In this document: piece by piece, positions 62,885-64,000 of the stretch
Position numbering within the stretch: position 1 is the stretch's first letter
Layout: every line of letters begins with the position of its first letter
NCBI GenBank assembly: GCA_013399305.1
Contig: VXAI01000165.1
Location: 390,971 to 454,970 of the forward strand
Direction: 5' to 3'
DNA length: 64,000 nt
From: Rostratula benghalensis
Taxonomy: Eukaryota > Chordata > Aves > Charadriiformes > Rostratulidae
Translations under genes and position numbers: made by a program
Notes under the pieces: model-generated
Databases searched by the model: none
What the model was told of the DNA's origin: nothing
Seen by the model: only the letters and a program-made list of their open reading frames with translations

Positions 62885-63010
62885 ATCCCAGCCTGTTTAT
62901 GGAGGAAGGGACGATGCTATCCTCATTTCACACCAAGGGAAACTGAGGCACAGAGGGAGGATGTGACTTTCCCCAAGGTCAGGCAGGAGAACCAGGAAGG
63001 AGTGACAATG
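62885..63010 (+). repeat. MIR-like SINE remnant
   Basis: Contains tatcctcatttcacaccaag, ggaaactgaggcacagaggg and actttccccaaggtcaggca, which follow the MIR core consensus closely. A further short piece of the same kind (ctggggaaactgagtcatgg) is at 63669-63688. Confidence 0.6.
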
Positions 63011-63809
63011 CTCTTGCAGACACCCAAATCCGTGCCTATGACTCCAGATCAAAACACCTTTAATAAAGACAGCTCCCTTGCTCCTCTCTGTCCTTAAATT
63101 GTCCTAATAAGCAGCTGTCTCACCCTCTACTCTTACTGGTCCCTAATGGTCTGGTTTTGGCTACGTGGTCTCTCTCTTTTCAGTGCTATTAATGCTGGCT
63201 GGAGCAGGTCTTCTGCAAGCTGTTATAATCCCATGAGGGTTTTTCTCAGCAGGAACCCTTTTGCTGGGATTTTCGGTGAAATCCCCACTCCGCCTGCCCT
63301 GACACTATCCTCTTATCTCTCGTGGTCCTGGAGAAATTCAGGGTGGCCCTTCAGAGAGGCTGGAGTCAGCCTCCAAATGCAGGGACTAGTAGGATTAAGT
63401 GGGTTCAAATCAGAAGATACCATCTGTGTATTATCCTGCTGAGACTCCTGATGACTGCAGAGGGTGTCTTGCTTGAACAGGGACTGTACAAATTAAGTAG
63501 AGCCTGTGATCTGCCCTTCCAGGGTGCCTCAGATGCAATCACCATCACATCCCTCAGGGCAGCACAAGGCAGCGCTGGGAGACATCAACCCTGTAATAGC
63601 CTGGATGAGGGGGGACAAACATTCCCTCACTCATTGGCTGTACATGCAAAATGTTACACTAATTTTGCATCTGGGGAAACTGAGTCATGGGGGGCTGTTT
63701 GCTGCTCCATCTACTGCTCTTCATGTTTTGGTGGCACATGAGATTCTCTGTGCTCTCAAGGGCATCATCTGGCTGAGCTGAAGTCATGCTTATAGGTCTC
63801 TGTCAAAGC

Positions 63810-64000
63810 AGAGTTAGACTTAAGAGCATATAAGAGGGGAGATCTGGATTAGATATTAGGAAGAAATTCTTTGCTGTGAGGGTGGTGAGGCACTGGAACA
63901 GGTTGCCCAGAGAAGCTGTGGCTGCCCCATCCCTGGAGGGGTTCAAGACCAGGCTGGATGGGGCTTTGAGCAACCTGGTCTGGTGGGAGGTGTCCCTGCC
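63810..64000 (+). mobile_element. CR1 LINE 3' region, cut by the window end
   Basis: Reads ttagatattaggaagaaatt, gtgagggtggtgaggcactg, ggttgcccagagaagctgtg and caacctggtctggtgggagg, ending just before the CR1 3' tail. Confidence 0.92.

Larger units (their letters stand above)
52198..64000. other. MYO7A intron 1 / 5' flanking region
   Basis: About 11.8 kb upstream of the ATG exon in transcript sense. It contains minus CR1 copies (54236, 58078), plus CR1 copies (60095, 63810), an AT microsatellite, a MIR-like remnant and a homeodomain-type AT cluster. I could not locate non-coding exon 1, a promoter or a CpG island with confidence, and no neighbouring gene was recognised. Confidence 0.7.

Noticed and set aside
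52198..64000. A neighbouring gene such as GDPD4 or another gene of the mammalian MYO7A locus
   Set aside because: No open frame in this stretch could be recognised as part of one.

Overview
The window is vertebrate nuclear DNA, almost certainly from a bird. It is intron-rich, has 21 recognisable fragments of the CR1 LINE family typical of bird genomes on both strands, and contains one 33-base run of N (an assembly gap). No bacterial-type operon, CRISPR array, rRNA or tRNA was seen. The order or species was not determined.

The only protein-coding gene I can support is the 5' part of MYO7A (unconventional myosin VIIa) on the minus strand. Fifteen coding exons between 52192 and 2776 join in phase without a stop or frameshift to give residues 1-645 of the motor domain. 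They run from the initiator Met through the SH3-like N-terminal part, purine-binding loop, P-loop, switch I, switch II, relay helix and loop 2 to the strut region. All fifteen have GT donors and AG acceptors. The segment lengths (18, 114, 153, 185, 122, 143, 114, 154, 77, 120, 143, 211, 136, 107 and 138 nt) place the junctions where I recall them in human MYO7A, so I number them exons 2-16. The rest of the motor, the neck and the MyTH4-FERM tail lie beyond base 1.

Layout, high to low coordinates because the gene is on the minus strand: 52198-64000 is intron 1 or 5' flank, with CR1 copies, an AT microsatellite and no identifiable gene. Exon 2 (Met1) is at 52 kb, followed by a 22-kb CR1-rich intron. 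Exons 3 and 4 are at 29 kb, exons 5 and 6 at 23-21 kb, exons 7-15 are compact between 19.1 and 11.5 kb, then comes an 8.6-kb intron and exon 16 at 2.8 kb. The left end is intron 16 sequence.

The most interesting unexplained item is an open frame on the minus strand in intron 2 (32963-33094). It ends at a good splice donor in phase 0, exactly the phase needed to join exon 3, so it could be an alternative N-terminal exon of MYO7A. Other observations are inverted CR1 pairs around exons 7-8, a 43-bp duplicated segment in introns 11 and 12, a 13-bp perfect hairpin, nested inverted repeats inside one CR1, and a homeodomain-type AT-rich cluster upstream.
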